Part shown: positions 35,711 through 48,651 of the stretch, piece after piece
Numbering within the stretch: position 1 is the first letter of the stretch
How the letters are laid out: every line of letters begins with the position of its first letter
Program-made: the position numbers and the translations under genes
The notes under the pieces: generated by a model
What the model saw: only the letters and a program-made list of their open reading frames with translations
Database searches by the model: none
What the model was told of the DNA's origin: nothing
DNA from: Phoenix dactylifera
Lineage: Eukaryota; Streptophyta; Magnoliopsida; Arecales; Arecaceae
Length of the DNA stretch: 64,000 bases
Assembly: GCF_009389715.1 (NCBI RefSeq)
Contig: NC_052399.1
Span: forward strand, 9,984,585-10,048,584
Reading direction: 5' to 3'

Positions 35711-36634
35711 ATGACCCCTCGTGAGCAGGAGATGTTGCAGAGCAGGTTCTCCAAGGTGGTGGACGTCCTAGAGGAAGAGTTAGAGGGGACCCGAGCTGAA
35801 TGGCGGAGCACCACAGTCATCGTGAGGAGCTTGGGGAGGAATATTCTGGTAGACTGTGTAGTAAAGGAAATCAAGCGAGTGGGACGCTTGGATTACAATG
35901 TGGAGTGCTTCCCGTTTATGGATGGTTTTATTGCGGTCCGGTTTGCCAAGGAGGAAGATCGCGAGGCCGCACTGATGAATGGCCCATGGATGGTGGCCGG
36001 ACAACTCCTGGCAATGGATCGATGGAGGCCTAACTTTATTCCTGGTGTAAGGGGTGTCGACAGGGTGGTCGTTTGGCTTCGCTTGGTCTACTGGAGGAAG
36101 GAGACTATCCTTAGAATAGCCGCAAGAGCTAGTAACCCCTTGGCCTTGGATGGATTTACGAAGCAGGGGCAGCGATATGGCTTCGCCAGGGTGAAGATAG
36201 AGCTGGATTGTTCAAGCCCTCTCAAGCCGGGTACACTGGTGAGGGGGAGATCAGGAGGTGTCGAGGAGCCTTTCTGGCAAGGTTTCATCTACGAAAATCT
36301 ACTTGCTCCCTGTTCCAAGTGTGGTCGGATAGGGCACTCGACGCCGAAGTGTGTCTGCTCCTCTCCGATGGATGGTGTGGCGAAGACGGCAGAGATGCAA
36401 GGGAAAGGGAAGGTAGCTATAGAGTCGGACTCCCTGGAGGACGGTGCGCAGAAGAACGGGGAAGGTGTTGCATTGGAGGAGATTCAGCGTATGGTCCGTG
36501 GATGGTTACGAGCCGTATTTGGCATCAACGGCCGGCCAAGAAGACGGCACGTAGGAAGGAGACGACCGAGTTCGGGACAAGGCCGAACTCGGTGCCCACC
36601 CCCCCGCGTCCGGCAAGGACTCAAATGGGGATAG
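35711..36634 (+). pseudogene. LINE ORF1: DUF4283 plus zinc knuckle protein, truncated by frameshift
   Basis: 307 codons. Residues about 30-190 form the DUF4283 (RRM-like) domain with LLAMDRWRPNFIP. A zinc knuckle CSKCGRIGHSTPKC (CX2CX4HX4C) follows at about 215. The basic C-terminus (RPRRRHVGRRRPSSG) runs into a stop at 36634, whereas plausible ORF1 tail sequence (Pro/Gly/Arg-rich) continues in another frame to about 37354. The protein would bind LINE RNA. Confidence 0.82.
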
Positions 36635-37732
36635 GCTGGGAACTGATGCCTCTCTGGTCGACCTTGACGGGTGGCAGAAGCCCTCCAAGGTTGCCGGAGA
36701 AGGATGTCTCGAAAGCCGGTGCGGGCATGGACACGGCTGGACTGGGTCAACCCGTCCAGGGAAGTGGTGCAAGTGCTGAGTCAAGCCACAGGCCGGGATT
36801 GGGTCGGCTCAACCTAGCCTTGGGCCGGGATGCGGGCCTGGTTGAGCGCGGGCCGGAGGATGGACCAGGCTGGGCTGGTGATAGGCTCGAGTCCATGAAA
36901 GGGCAGCTCTCTGGTGGATCGGGCCCGAGCCTGAGGAAGCGATCCACAAGCCCTTGCAGGGTGCTCTGGACCAGGGGCCAGATTGAGTTGGGACGGAATT
37001 TTTTTGCCAGGGGGACTCCATATCAGCCAGGCTCGAAGGGGCGGCCGGAGGTAGGGCCCATCGGAGGAGCAGGAGCTCCCCCCCCTCTCATGGTGATGCG
37101 TAACCGTCCTCCTCGGACGGAGCGAGAGACCCGGGGTGTTGGCGACACCTCACGGCATGGGGCAGCGGAGGCTCCAAGGAGGAAGCTGACAAGGACTACC
37201 TCGGCGGTGGCGAATCTCTCAGCCTTGGGGTTGGCGGCTCCGCTGAGGGTGTCCGGCATGGAGGGGAGGACAGAACGGTGCGACGGGTCTGGGGTGGCCC
37301 CGCTCGGCTCCAATAACATGCAGGTTGTTCCGCCTGGCACACTGAAGACCCCTTCATAGCGTTTACTGTGCCATATGGCATGAGAGAGTGGAATAGGCCC
37401 TGTGACAGAGCTGAGCTCCGGAAAGCAGGTTGCGGGGGAATCAAGCAATATTGGAGAATCAAGGAACATTGGAAGGGTTGATGACATAAGGATGGAGCTA
37501 TATGGTGGGCAGATGGGGGGTACTGTGGTAGCAGCTGAAGATATAGTGGACTCCACGTGCCACTTGGCACAGACTGAACGTGGAGGGGATCATCACCGTA
37601 TCCTGGTTCAAATGATGGCAGCAGTGAAGGGGTGAACCCCGTAGGCTTGGTGAGCGGAGGGGCTTTGGAAGAGGTGGTGTTTCATGATTGCAACCTAGAG
37701 GTAGTGGGTTGTGACACCTTCATGGGTGATCA

Positions 37733-40700
37733 ATGAAGGTTCTTTTATGGAACTGCCGTGGCGCGGGAAAGCCCTCCTTCGCCCCAACTTTTCGCAAGAT
37801 TATGCAACAGCACAGTCCAGAGATTTGTGTGTTGTTTGAGATCCGGTTATCATGGAGAAGCCTACAGAAGACTAGAAGAGCGGTACTGAGGTCATGGGGA
37901 TTCTATGCAGTGGAGTCTCGAGGGCTGTTGGGAGGCATTATTGTTACTCGGATGCAAGGATCATGTAAACTGGACATTTTTCATGTTTGTAACCAAAAGA
38001 TGATTATGGTGATCTTGAAGGGTAGTAGATATTCTTGGGTCCTTGCTCCGGTGTATGCTAGTACTGATTTCAGGAAGAGATGGATATTGTGGGAGGAGGC
38101 GTCTCAGTTGATTAGTCAGGGCTATCCTATGATGTTGGCTGGTGATTTTAATTGCATTGTTAACCCTCAAGAGAAGATGAGAGGGAGGCCATTCTCTTAT
38201 GAGAGGAAGATTAAGGAGTTTCAGAATTTTTGGACATTAAATGGGTTGATAGACCTGGGATTCTCGGGCCTTAGGTTTACATGGTGCAACAACCAGCAGG
38301 ATCGGGTTAGAGTTTGGAAGAGATTTGATAGAGCTTGTGCGACCGCTAGGTGGATCCAGTATTTTTCGGATCATCGTGTGAGCCACCTACCCAGGATTGC
38401 GTCCAATCACTGCCCTTTATTGGTGAGTACAGATGCATATATCCCAGCCCGTCCCCCCTTTAGATTTGAAAAGGTGTGGCTTTGTTATCCACGATCATGT
38501 GAGATGGTGAGGGAGGCATGGAGTGCACCATTCAAGGGAGATGCTATGTATCGGATGTCCCGCAGATTGGAGTTGATGAGGAGGCGATTGAGGAGGTGGA
38601 ACCATGAGGAGGTGGGAGACATTTTCAGGAGGATTGAGGAGTCAGAGGAGGCCATCGACATGTTACAGGCTCAGGAGGCTAGGAGGGGGGGGTCTAGCGG
38701 ATGAGGAGGTGGGGGAGCTTAGATCACTAGTGGCACTACATGACGGCCTTCTTAGACAGAAAGAGATATTCTAGAGACAGAAATCGAGGGTATAGTGGAT
38801 TGTAGAGGAAGATAGAAACACCAGATTTTTCACCAGGCGATAGTGATCAGGAGGCACTAGAATAGGATCAGAGTTATTAGGGGTAAGAACGGCAATTGTC
38901 GGAGGATTTGGACATGATTTAGAGGACTATGGAGAGTTTTTTTCAGGGCCAGGTGGACAGAGTAGACTATGGGTGGGAGCTTAGTGGATATATCATCGCC
39001 CTTGGTCGGGGCGTCTGAGGAGGAGACTGTAGCATTGACCAAACCGGTATCGGAGTGGAAGATTAGAGAGGCAGTGTGGTCCCTTGAGAGGAACAAGGCC
39101 CCAGGTCCGGATAGCTTTCCTCCCTTGTTATTCTAGAGATATTAGATGATAGTTGGTCGAGATGTGATGGTGGCCATACAACATTTTTTCAGCACGGCAG
39201 TGATGGCAGTAGATTGGCAGAGGACTTTCATCACCTTGATACCGAAGCAGTAGGATGCCACGAAGCCGAGACATTATCGTCCGATTAGCCTTTGTACGAC
39301 TTTGTACAAGGCTACGACGAGGATCCTTGCTGTCAGGTTGAGGGGTGTTCTTTCTAGGCTTATTAGCCCGGAGCAGGGGGCTTTTTTGGAGGGGCGGAGT
39401 ATATCGGAATGTGCTTATTGTCCAGAAGTTTATATTTGATCTCGGTAGGGCTCCGATGAGGAGAAGCTTGATAGGGATCAATCTTGACATGGAGAGGGCC
39501 TACGACAGGGTGAGATGGAATTTTTTGCAGCAATCTATGCGGGGGTTCGGCTTTCATGAGATATGGATCAGATGGGTCATGGGCTGCATTTGTGTCCCTT
39601 CCTTTGCCATTATGGTGAATGGCACGCCATCTCAGTTCTTTGCATCGTCGGGAGGGTTGCGCCAGGGATGCCCCTTTTCTCCGCTTTTGTTCATCATTTG
39701 TGCAGATGCATTATCTAGATCCTTACGGCAGGCAGTGGCTACTCAGGAGTTGAAGGTTTACAGACCGATGGTGGGGTCCTCTCCGATCTTTCACTTACTT
39801 TTTGCTGATAATTGTTTGCTTCTAACCAGGTCTTCGCATCAGGCGGCCCGAGTTATAGGTCAAATTCTTCGAAATTATTGTGCAGTGTCGGGACAGCGGG
39901 TCAACTTGACTAAGTCAGCTATTATTTTCAGCCCGAAGACTAAATTGGCGGTGAAGCACTCTATACTGAAGATCTTGGAGGTGGGAGAGTAGGAGGGTAC
40001 GATGACATATTTGGAGGTCCCACTCTCCGACCGTCGGCTACAGAGAAGGGACTATACTTTCATTAAGCTCAGCATCAGACACAAATTAGAGGGCTGGCAG
40101 ATGCATACACTTTTTATGATGGATAGGATTACTCTGGTTCGATCAGTTCTTACCTCGGTTCCTATCTACCTACTCTCCAACGCCATCATCCCTGTGGCAG
40201 TCCTGAGGTCCCTTGAGCAGCTTTTCAGAAATTTTATTTGGGGAAGATGCAGCAGTAGAGGTGGCATCCACTTGATGGTGTGGGAGGTTGTGTGCCAGCC
40301 GACTAGCTATGGAGGTTTAGGGGTACTGTCCTTGGTGGCGAGGCGGGAGGCTTTAACGGCTAGACATGCGTTTAGATTTGTGTTTGAGCCCGAGAGTTTG
40401 TGGTCCTCGCTGATGAGGGCCAAGTATGGCGTCTTGGCACCGGGTGTGCATGCTGGGCATCACCACTCTTCGGTCTGGAGGAAGATGTGCGTCAGAGCTA
40501 TGGTGGTGTTTCCAGAGATCAGATAGGCTATTGGTGACGACCGTTCTATTGATGTGCTGGAGGATAGCTAGGTGACCGAGCTGCCGTTTTGTCGTATGCC
40601 GACCGTGGTGGACCCGACGAGATTAGCAGGTTGCAGGGTTAGCGATTTACTAGACTCAGAGGGGGGTCAATGGAGGGAAGAGCTGATTCAGGAGGCTTTT

Positions 40701-41780
40701 GGGGAGCAGTTGGCGGAGTTGGTCTTGACCCTGCCGATCCCTACCGGGGGGAGGCAGACAGGCTAGTATGGCTGCCGACAGGATGGTCGCAGGTGCGAGC
40801 TAGAGATCTTCACGCTCTGATCAGTAGGGAGCCAGCTCGACAAATTGAGGGTGGTTGGATATGAAGGCTGCGGATTCATCTCCGCATGGCGCTTTTCATC
40901 TGGAAGGTGGCCTAGGGCTGCCTTCCAACCATGAGCTTGTTAGCTCGGCGTGGCATGAGGTTATCTCAGTGTTGTGAGGAGTGTGCAGATATCGGAGAGA
41001 CCACCGAGCATGTTCTTTTGCAGTGCCCTAGGGCCCGAGAGATTTGGAGGAGGTCACCGACCCCACTACTCGACTCGGCGCTATCGGCGTAGGATCTGAT
41101 TCATTTGCTGAGGGACTCCATGTGGAGTTCTAGATCTACTAAGGCAGAGATTTTTATGGCATACTTGTCCTACTACATTTAGTTGGATAGGAATGCCAGC
41201 CTGTTTGAGGGGAAGAGGTCGCCTCCGTGGATGGTGGTGGATAGAGCGACGCTTCATGCGAGGGAGGTCACTGCGGATGTCGTTGTGTTTACTTTTGGGA
41301 TGACTAGGAACATCTGGGGTACTCTTCACGCTAGTTCAGCGCCCTGCTTCGCTCTTGTTTCTTGGGTACCCCCACCCTTTGGCTATCTCAAAATAAACTT
41401 AGGTCAGTGGATGGTGGGATTGGAGGGGTTGGATTTATGATTAGAGACCACCGTGGTAAGATGATAGCAACAGGAGGGCGGCGCACACCAGGACTTACAG
41501 TGGTTGAGGCAGAGCTGCGGGCAGCCTGACAGAGTATATCCTTTGCGAGGCAGGTACTTGGCGTCGATCGGGTGTACCTCGAGGGAGACTCATTTGTGGT
41601 GATCGATTAGATTCAAAAGGCGGATCGGTATGACGATGGTCATCCCCTTATCCGGAAGACTCGCAGGATGGTTCAGTTGATGAGTGACTTTTAGGCAGTA
41701 CACGTGTTTAGGAAGGCGAACCGAGCAGCAGACTGCGTCACCTCCTTTGTCGCCTGGCATTCCAGAAATTTTGTTTAGAC
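37733..41780 (+). pseudogene. LINE ORF2: endonuclease, reverse transcriptase, RNase H, inactivated
   Basis: The endonuclease starts MKVLLWNCRGAG (37733). It retains GDFNCIV, but the catalytic SDH is SNH (Asn codon 38405-38407). Frame breaks occur at the G-run at 38690-38697 and again near 39390. RT blocks: GINLDMERAYDRVRW, GGLRQGCPFSPLLF, and FADN (39801-39812) where FADD is required. A zinc-like CCEECADIGETTEHVLLQC lies near 41000. RNase H (41400-41770) keeps VVEAELRAA and YLEGDSF. Stops at 38773, 38794, 39251, 41180, 41527, 41608 and 41692 each replace Gln or Trp by one transition. Confidence 0.88.
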
Positions 41781-41893
41781 ATCTGTGTCAAACGTTCCTC
41801 CTTTTTTGTATTTTTTATTTTTCTGTGATCTGACAGGCTGTATTCACGTTAGAGCTATATGAAATGAGTAGCCGTTTTTACCCAAAAAAAAAA

Positions 41894-43018
41894 GAGTGTG
41901 CTACATTTTCTCCACAATAATAGTATTTAATAACTTATTTAGGCACAAAACTTGCAAGAATATTAACTTTTTATTTATTCACTTATATAAATATCGTTCT
42001 CAATAATTTAAGGGACATAAATACAAATTAAAAACGCTTTAAATACTACTTATATAAATAGTACCAAACTATTCATATATACCATGATAGTTAGAAGTGT
42101 AAGAGAAAAAAAATAAATAAATAAAATTTCTTCGGTCTTTTGCCACTTCTTCCTTAGCTCATTTTGATCGCTTTGATCCGTTCTAGTCCATGTTAACCTC
42201 CTGCTCCAATATCTAACTCTCACTTCCAATCCCACCACCTCCTCACCCAAATCCTCCTTGATTCTCTTCTAAGCACTATTTGATTATGAGAGTATATTAA
42301 TTTTTACTAATTTGTTTCCGCCTGTAAGTCGATATACAAGTCACTGTACATATAGAAAGTTTTTATAATAATCAGCAAAAAAAAAACAATAATAAATATT
42401 TTTCCAAAAATAAAAATATATTAATTTGTCAGTTCATTGTTTATGACTGTAACGTTTTGCCGTTTCGGAGAGTACGCCGACTTGTTCGCTAATGTCGGCG
42501 CAGCTGCTGAAGATGCCGCGTTCTAGGAAAGACGCGACAATTTTCACCCGAAAACCAACGAGTCTCGTGTCCGTTGGTTGGTTTGATCCGTCGCAGCCCG
42601 ACGGCCGCATGGGACACGTACATCGTAGATCCCGTACAAGTGCCCCCACAAAAAATTTCAGTGCGTCCAATTCCCTTCGGGTTATCTATACACGTGTCCA
42701 CATAATCTCCGTCGATGACAACCTGGACGGCGCCACTGGATACGCATAAAAGGGTTCCCCATGCACCGTCCGCAAACAATTCATGAAACGGAAGCGGCGG
42801 GGCCTTTTCGGGTCCCACGTGGCATGTCGTTAATTTCCCACTGGCCCACCTCGGAAGGTGGGCAGTTGGGGAGCTTTGATGAAGGCTGAGAAAAGCGACG
42901 GCCATGGGAGGGGTCCGTCCTTCACGAACTCCTCGTGCTCCACGGTCATCTCCTTTGCTCCGCTCCGCTTCTAGGGTTAGGGTTAAAGGGTTACGGTTTC
43001 GCCGGAGGGGCGGGGAGG
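41894..43018. other. Spacer and 5' region of the DTM1-like gene
   Basis: AT-rich up to about 42430, then GC-rich. 42430-43018 probably holds the promoter and 5' UTR of the next gene. A long minus frame (42489-43037) is a shadow of this GC-rich stretch. CTAGGGTTAGGGTTA at about 42972 is a telobox-like motif common in plant promoters. Confidence 0.5.
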
Positions 43019-46000
43019 ATGGGGAGGGACGGGGCACTGCAGTCGTGCCTGGTGGCGCTGGCGGTGGTGGTGATCGTGGTCGGGGTCTGGACCTTCTCCT
43101 TCCAGAAGATGATGGCCACCTACTTCTTGGGCCTCCTGGGGATCGCTGGGATCCTCCTGCCCGACTGGGAGTTCTTCGATCGGGACTTCTCGCAGTGGTT
43201 CACTCCGTTGCCGGCCCGGAGAGGGGCTGCCTCCAATCTGGACCCGGATGCTATCAGGTTTGGTATCTCCCTCTGTCTCTCCGTTTTCCTTTGCGCTGTT
43301 TGTCAGAGGGTTTCAGCGAAAGTTTGAGTCTTTACGCGAAGAATTTTATTTTTAGTTCTTTTTAAGGGATATGGAGGTTTAGAGTGTCATTACCTAATCA
43401 GACACGGCAAAAAAAAAAACAAAAAAAAAAATCTTACATTGAACATAAAAATTTTCAATCCGAAGTTCTAATATGTGATTTGTTTAGGAAAAAAAAGTTT
43501 GGGCTTGGGGTTTGGTGTGTAATAAATTATAACGGTATCTTTTTGTTTGATAAATTGATTGTAAAGAAAACTTTGGGGTTTGAAGTTGGATATATGGAAT
43601 TTCTTAATATGAAATTGCAATCAAGAACCTCATGAATTAAAGCTTTGAAAGGCTCCAGAAATTCTGACTCGGTGATTTTTTGAATTTAGAGAGTGATTCA
43701 CCTCGTTGTATTTAAAGAAGGCATTGTTCGCTAAATAGATGTTTCAAGGATCTGGGATAGCTCGCAGCAACACTGGAGGTGGCCCTTAAAAGGAGCCTGC
43801 GGTGACGAAGGATTCATGAAGCCAGCCATAGATAGTTGGGAAAAGGCTCCATCGTTATGGTCGAATTATTATTCAGCAAGTCCTGAAAATTTTAGGGGGA
43901 GTGAGAGAAAGATGCATGGTTTTGTTGATTATGAAGTTGTTCAGGTGAAAAGACAACCCAGGAAAAGACTTATATGCATGCACATGTTTAATTGTGCTAG
44001 TTTATTCTTCCCTTAGTGAACGAGATCAGCAATGAGCCTTTTTAAGTTGAAGATTCACACTGCTGATCATAATTTATAATATTTATGGGACCTAAAATAA
44101 AACTTGTGTTCAGGTTGCTTATCTGTAGATCAAGTGGACATAGAATGAATGACATTGATATAATTAGCATCTTACAGATGTATTTTAGAGCACACTGATT
44201 GAGATTCCAAATCATCTGTCTTCTTTTAGATATCTTAAAATGCATAAATACTAAATTTCAGCTGACTTAGGTGCTTCTAAAGCTTAAAGCAAATAAAAAT
44301 GTTCTTACCAATGGACTTGTCCATTTGTAACTCCTGTTCTTTCTAATAAATTGTTGGATGGTTCCAGCTCCTAACACATTCTAGAAAAAGGGGGAAAAAG
44401 GATTATACATTTTGGGATCAGTTGATGCATCTGTAGGAAAACTCCAAAAATCTTGATTTTTTATCACTCTCTTTATGGTGAAGATAAAAATGTAGAAATC
44501 CTCAAGTTTGTTATCATCCGTTGATTGGAGCCCTTATATTGGAATAAAGGCACAGATACCTCTCATGAGCAGTGTGAGGGAAGAAATTCAAAAGACAGCA
44601 CCAGAGGCTCCAACTAAAGTCACAGCGGAGCAAAAATTTGAGATAGTGCTCGCACCTAGGAGCACATATTGGCTACTTATAAGACATTCTTAACAAGGTT
44701 GTCAAAACCATTCGCTACACTAGATTCAGGATGATCTATTGAGTTTTTTTTTCCTTTCCTTATAGATTCCCTAAGCAATATGAGGTGAGAAACTTAAGAG
44801 ACAGCTCCAAAGGCTCGAACTAAAGTCGCAGTGGTGCAAAAGGTGAGACATGATTGTCACCTAGGAGCACATATATTCCACTTTTAACACAACTTAAGAA
44901 GGTTGTGATTAACAACTTATCTGAATCCAACCCTGTACCTTAGCAATCTAAGATGGTAGCAGTTCATGACATCATATATATTTTAAAATCCACTGATACA
45001 TAAATCTGATCTCTTTCGGTGAAAAGCACTTTTTTTCGGGGGGGGGGGGGGAATTAAATTACAAAATTGGATCGTGTGTATTGTGAGCTACACTGAAGTT
45101 ATTTCAGAAATAAAAACATGCAGCTCCTTTTAGTTTGTATAGGATATGGTTCAATCAAATTGTTTTTATGCTTTAACTTTACATGTAAAGTTATAGTGCA
45201 AGTATAATATTATTTTCATTTTCAGGTATCAATAATACCCACACACACACATTATATAATAGTGAGATGATGACCAGAAGAAGTAAATCCTCTAGCTGTA
45301 TGCAACTCCATTTGGTTTTGGATCACAATAAGACACTACAGGTTGCTATTATTTTAAGGAAATTGAGTAATCCTTGATTATATATGCTTTTGATTTATGT
45401 TTACATTTGAATTTAGAGTTCAATTGCAAGAATTTTATAAATGTAGTTAATCATTATCATAGTTATGACCATCGAGATAAGTATCAGTTTTGGAACCAGG
45501 AAAAGGGAAGTCCTTAAGTTGAACATGTGGAGAATCCAGACAGCCCTTAAGCTTGTCCAGAAGAATCCTGGAAAGGATCATGTTGATTCAATGTCTGTAG
45601 GTCTATAGTTCATTTATATTCAGAACATCTTGTAGTTCTAATAGTTGAAACAAAGGAAAAAAAGTTGCATGAGCACCTCCATAAGAACCTGAACATACCC
45701 ATATAGATTACATGCTGCTTGAACATTAACTTCATGTTAAAGCTATGAGAAAACCCTAACCATCAGATTGTGTCATATGTACATGAGCTTCTCCAAAGTC
45801 CACTATTCTAGAAGCAGACAGGGAAAATTAAAAAATTTCTATTGTAGAAACAGATGATGAAAATTTATAAAATTTGTATGTATTAGAAAGAATGGTGTCT
45901 GACTAAAATATAGTTATTTTGAGTGGTTACATCAATGTTTTCAAACCTAAGGCAGCACTTTCAGTGAATAGGTCTTCTTCAGAAATCATACTTCACATAA

Positions 46001-48651
46001 ATTATAGACTTATCAGAGGACTGATGGGCTCAATTATCTTTTAAAGGCTCATTTATCTTTAAAAAGATTTCTTCTCTATGGCTCCATACCATGTTGAATA
46101 TGAGTGGAAGTAAATGGGAGATCTTAGAAGGAAAATGTAGAAATGGACAATGTTGGTAGAGAGGTGAAAAGCCAGAAGCTTGGATGGAACAGTTGTGCTT
46201 GGCTGATTGTTTGATTGGCTTTTTTCTAGATGCTTATCTAAGGAACCAGGACCTTCTCCAATATTAATGCAACTTTTGTCTGTTGGGAGCCTGCCTGAAC
46301 CCCTTCAGTATTGAACGATTATCCAAGCATCTATTACTATTACGAATACTATCACTATTACCACTACTATTATTACATTTTACAGTTCAAAAGCTGGAGC
46401 CAAATTCATGTCTTTATTAATGCTTAAGAGTGAAGGTCCTTATGTGCTTTGAACTACTCGTACTACGGCTACTTTTTTTGTCAAAATCTGAAGCAAATTC
46501 ATGTGTTGTTCATCAATGCTTAAGAGTGGGGGTCCAAATGTGCTATCAACAGCATCATAAACTCGACTTAGAGAGCTCTGTGCAATTCATTTCAGACCCA
46601 AAGTTGTTCCTTTTAACATATGAATCATGTCTATCCTATCACAAATAGATGCAAAGATCACCTTATGAGTTTATGGAATGCCTTAAAAGGCTTGTAGTTG
46701 CTAGGGACCAAAATAATGTAGCATTTAAGTTTGCTTGTTTTACAAGGAGCAGTGAAATACTATTTTAAGATGCGAAGAAAACCAAGTATTTTTTCTCCGA
46801 TCTATGGTTTTGTTGGATATCCATAAGTTTTTCTGGACAGATTCTTTCGGGTAAGCATTTAGGGTTTTTAAGGTGGAAAAGGCAGGTATAGGCAGAATGG
46901 TAGCACTGACAAGTGGACCTATGAGACTTGGATGGAGGTAGCACAAAAGGTTACAATGAACCCCACATTAAAAGCAGTCCGAGCTCTAGTGTAAAACTTA
47001 AAACTAAATGGCGGTGGGTATTGTGTATCATGGATCCTAGGGATGCAATAATGGTGAGATAACATTATCCATGGAAGTATTTCAGGTTTTGGAACATCCT
47101 GCCGGATCCAGCAGGATGGGCCAGAGAGATGGAAGGGAGAGAATGGGAGAGGGGCAGGGAGAGTGCTGGAGGCCTGTTTTGGAACAACACCACCAGTATA
47201 GTATGCATTTCCCGCTCCATCAGAATGACGTTGTATATCTTAGCTACTGTAGCGCACCTACTGAGTGAAGAAGCTAATTGATATCCAAGTGGTGAAGCAC
47301 TTTCTCCTTCTACTAAAGCAAGAAGTGCAGACCTATCTCAAGGTAGCATAGGCTTTCGCTTTGGTAATAAGGGCAAGTCAGGATGATGTCCCTCTTCCTT
47401 CTCTTGCTACCTCCTATCCTCCTTACCTCCATACGCTCTTTTCCGCCTATCCCATCGGATCCGCCGAGATGTTGGGAAACAGGCCCTAAATATGTTTTCT
47501 TATATTGTTATTATCCTAGTGAAAAATAATGGTTGGCTATAAACAATGGTGGATAAATCTACCTCCGAACTGGCTGTTGTCAAATTGCATTAGAGTAGCT
47601 CTTTGTTGGTCTATATGTGAGATGGTTCATATCAGGTGTAAAGCCAGACAGATATATATTTCCTCAAATCATATGAAGCCTTCCAAATTTGAGGTCTACT
47701 ACAGAATCTCTCTCCTCTTGATTGGACAGTCCTGCCAATGGTGAAACACATTACCACCAAGGTTGTAGGTGCCAGTCTGTGCCTGCCTGTACTTTGCTGG
47801 ACTTGTGCTTGCATGGGGCATGCATATGCGCTGCATGTATGTATCATGTATGTACGTATGCATATACCTGTGTGTGCATTGGTTTCAGCATAACATGGCA
47901 TACTGTGCTGGACATGTCCTGCAGGTTATGTTGGATTTGGTAAATTGAGGATAGCAAGAACCTTCGTTTTTTTTTTTTCACAATTCAAACTCTGCTGTCT
48001 GCAAAAGCAACCAAATCCTTATCGATTGTTTATTAATACAATAACTCCAAGCTAGAATATTCTCTGAATATGAAGGTCATCATCATGCTAGTCTTTTAAA
48101 ATTTCTTCACTATGTAAAGCTGATTTAGCCAGCTTTCTTGATCAAATAAGGGGTGGAATGCATTGGTTGTGTTATAGTTTTAGCTGCTAAGAATAGTTGA
48201 AGAATGAAGTGGTCTCCAAAGTTATGCTTGGAAGCAGGAAACTAAATGAGGAGCAAAATGGTGGTTGATTTTTTCTAACTTGAATGATGATCTTGTCTAT
48301 ATTACCTAGATTTAGACTTTCCATTTCCAAATCTTTTCCTAGTTTTCCAGCATCAAAACAAAGGTCAATTATAAATTTATTTCTATGCAGAATTTCCTTT
48401 TCCTGTTTGTGTTATTCTCCTTCCCTTTGCAGTGAATGTAATCTAACGAACCATGCCTGATCATTTCTAGATGTTTGCTAATTTAACGTGTTCATCGTGT
48501 GGTAATTCATCACTTTATATCAGAACAATGTTAACCATTTTGTTTCCTATTTTTGTTGAGCAGATTTAAATTTTCTCCCCTCAGGGTTGCTGCGATCGCT
48601 ATAATTTATGGCTTTGGCCTGTACAAGTGGTGGATGTTTGTAATCAGCTAG
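43019..48651 (+). CDS. Signal peptidase complex-like small ER membrane protein, DTM1 type
   Basis: Two exons, 43019-43257 and 48564-48651, join in codon 80 (AG|A, Arg) to give 108 residues. MGRDGALQSCLVALAVV opens a first membrane segment (about 10-27). A second short hydrophobic stretch (32-47) precedes LLPDWEFFDRDFSQWFTPLP, the family signature. Exon 2 adds FKFSPLRVAAIAIIYGFGLY and KWWMFVIS, a last membrane segment. The rice homologue DTM1 is an ER membrane protein needed in tapetum and meiocytes and has similarity to a signal peptidase subunit; that role is transferred by resemblance. The acceptor at 48563 was preferred over the nearby CTCAG because it restores the FKxSPLRV junction. The 5.3-kb intron is far longer than the coding sequence. 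Confidence 0.85.
44565..44910 (+). repeat. Imperfect 130-bp direct repeat in the DTM1 intron
   Basis: About 44565-44703 and 44780-44910 share ordered blocks: AGACAGC, CCAGAGGCTC / CCAAAGGCTC, AACTAAAGTC, CACCTAGGAGCACATAT and AAGGTTGT. Roughly three quarters of positions agree by eye. It is likely an old local duplication or two ends of a decayed element. No coding sense. Confidence 0.6.
46395..46560 (+). repeat. Imperfect 90-bp tandem duplication in the DTM1 intron
   Basis: Two copies of CAAATTCATGT, then AATGCTTAAGAGTG, GGTCC and ATGTGCT, start at about 46401 and 46492. A degenerate CTATTA microsatellite lies just upstream (46325-46375). Confidence 0.6.

Larger units (their letters stand above)
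35491..41893 (+). mobile_element. L1-type LINE retrotransposon, full-span but decayed
   Basis: Order: a 5' leader (about 35491-35710), ORF1 (35711 to about 37350), ORF2 (37733 to about 41780) with endonuclease, reverse transcriptase, a Cys-rich zinc segment and RNase H, then a 3' tail ending in CCCAAAAAAAAAA (41881-41893). The length of about 6.4 kb fits a complete plant L1 element. No TSD could be matched, so the 5' end is approximate. ORF2 is broken by frameshifts and about a dozen stops, and catalytic residues are altered, so it is immobile. Confidence 0.88.

Noticed and set aside
36208-37359. 383-codon frame overlapping LINE ORF1
   Set aside because: Its first part is out of frame with the DUF4283/zinc knuckle protein. 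Only its later part may be the displaced ORF1 tail. Not an independent gene.
42489-43037. 182-codon minus frame upstream of the DTM1-like gene
   Set aside because: Covers the GC-rich promoter/5' UTR in antisense; no recognisable domain.
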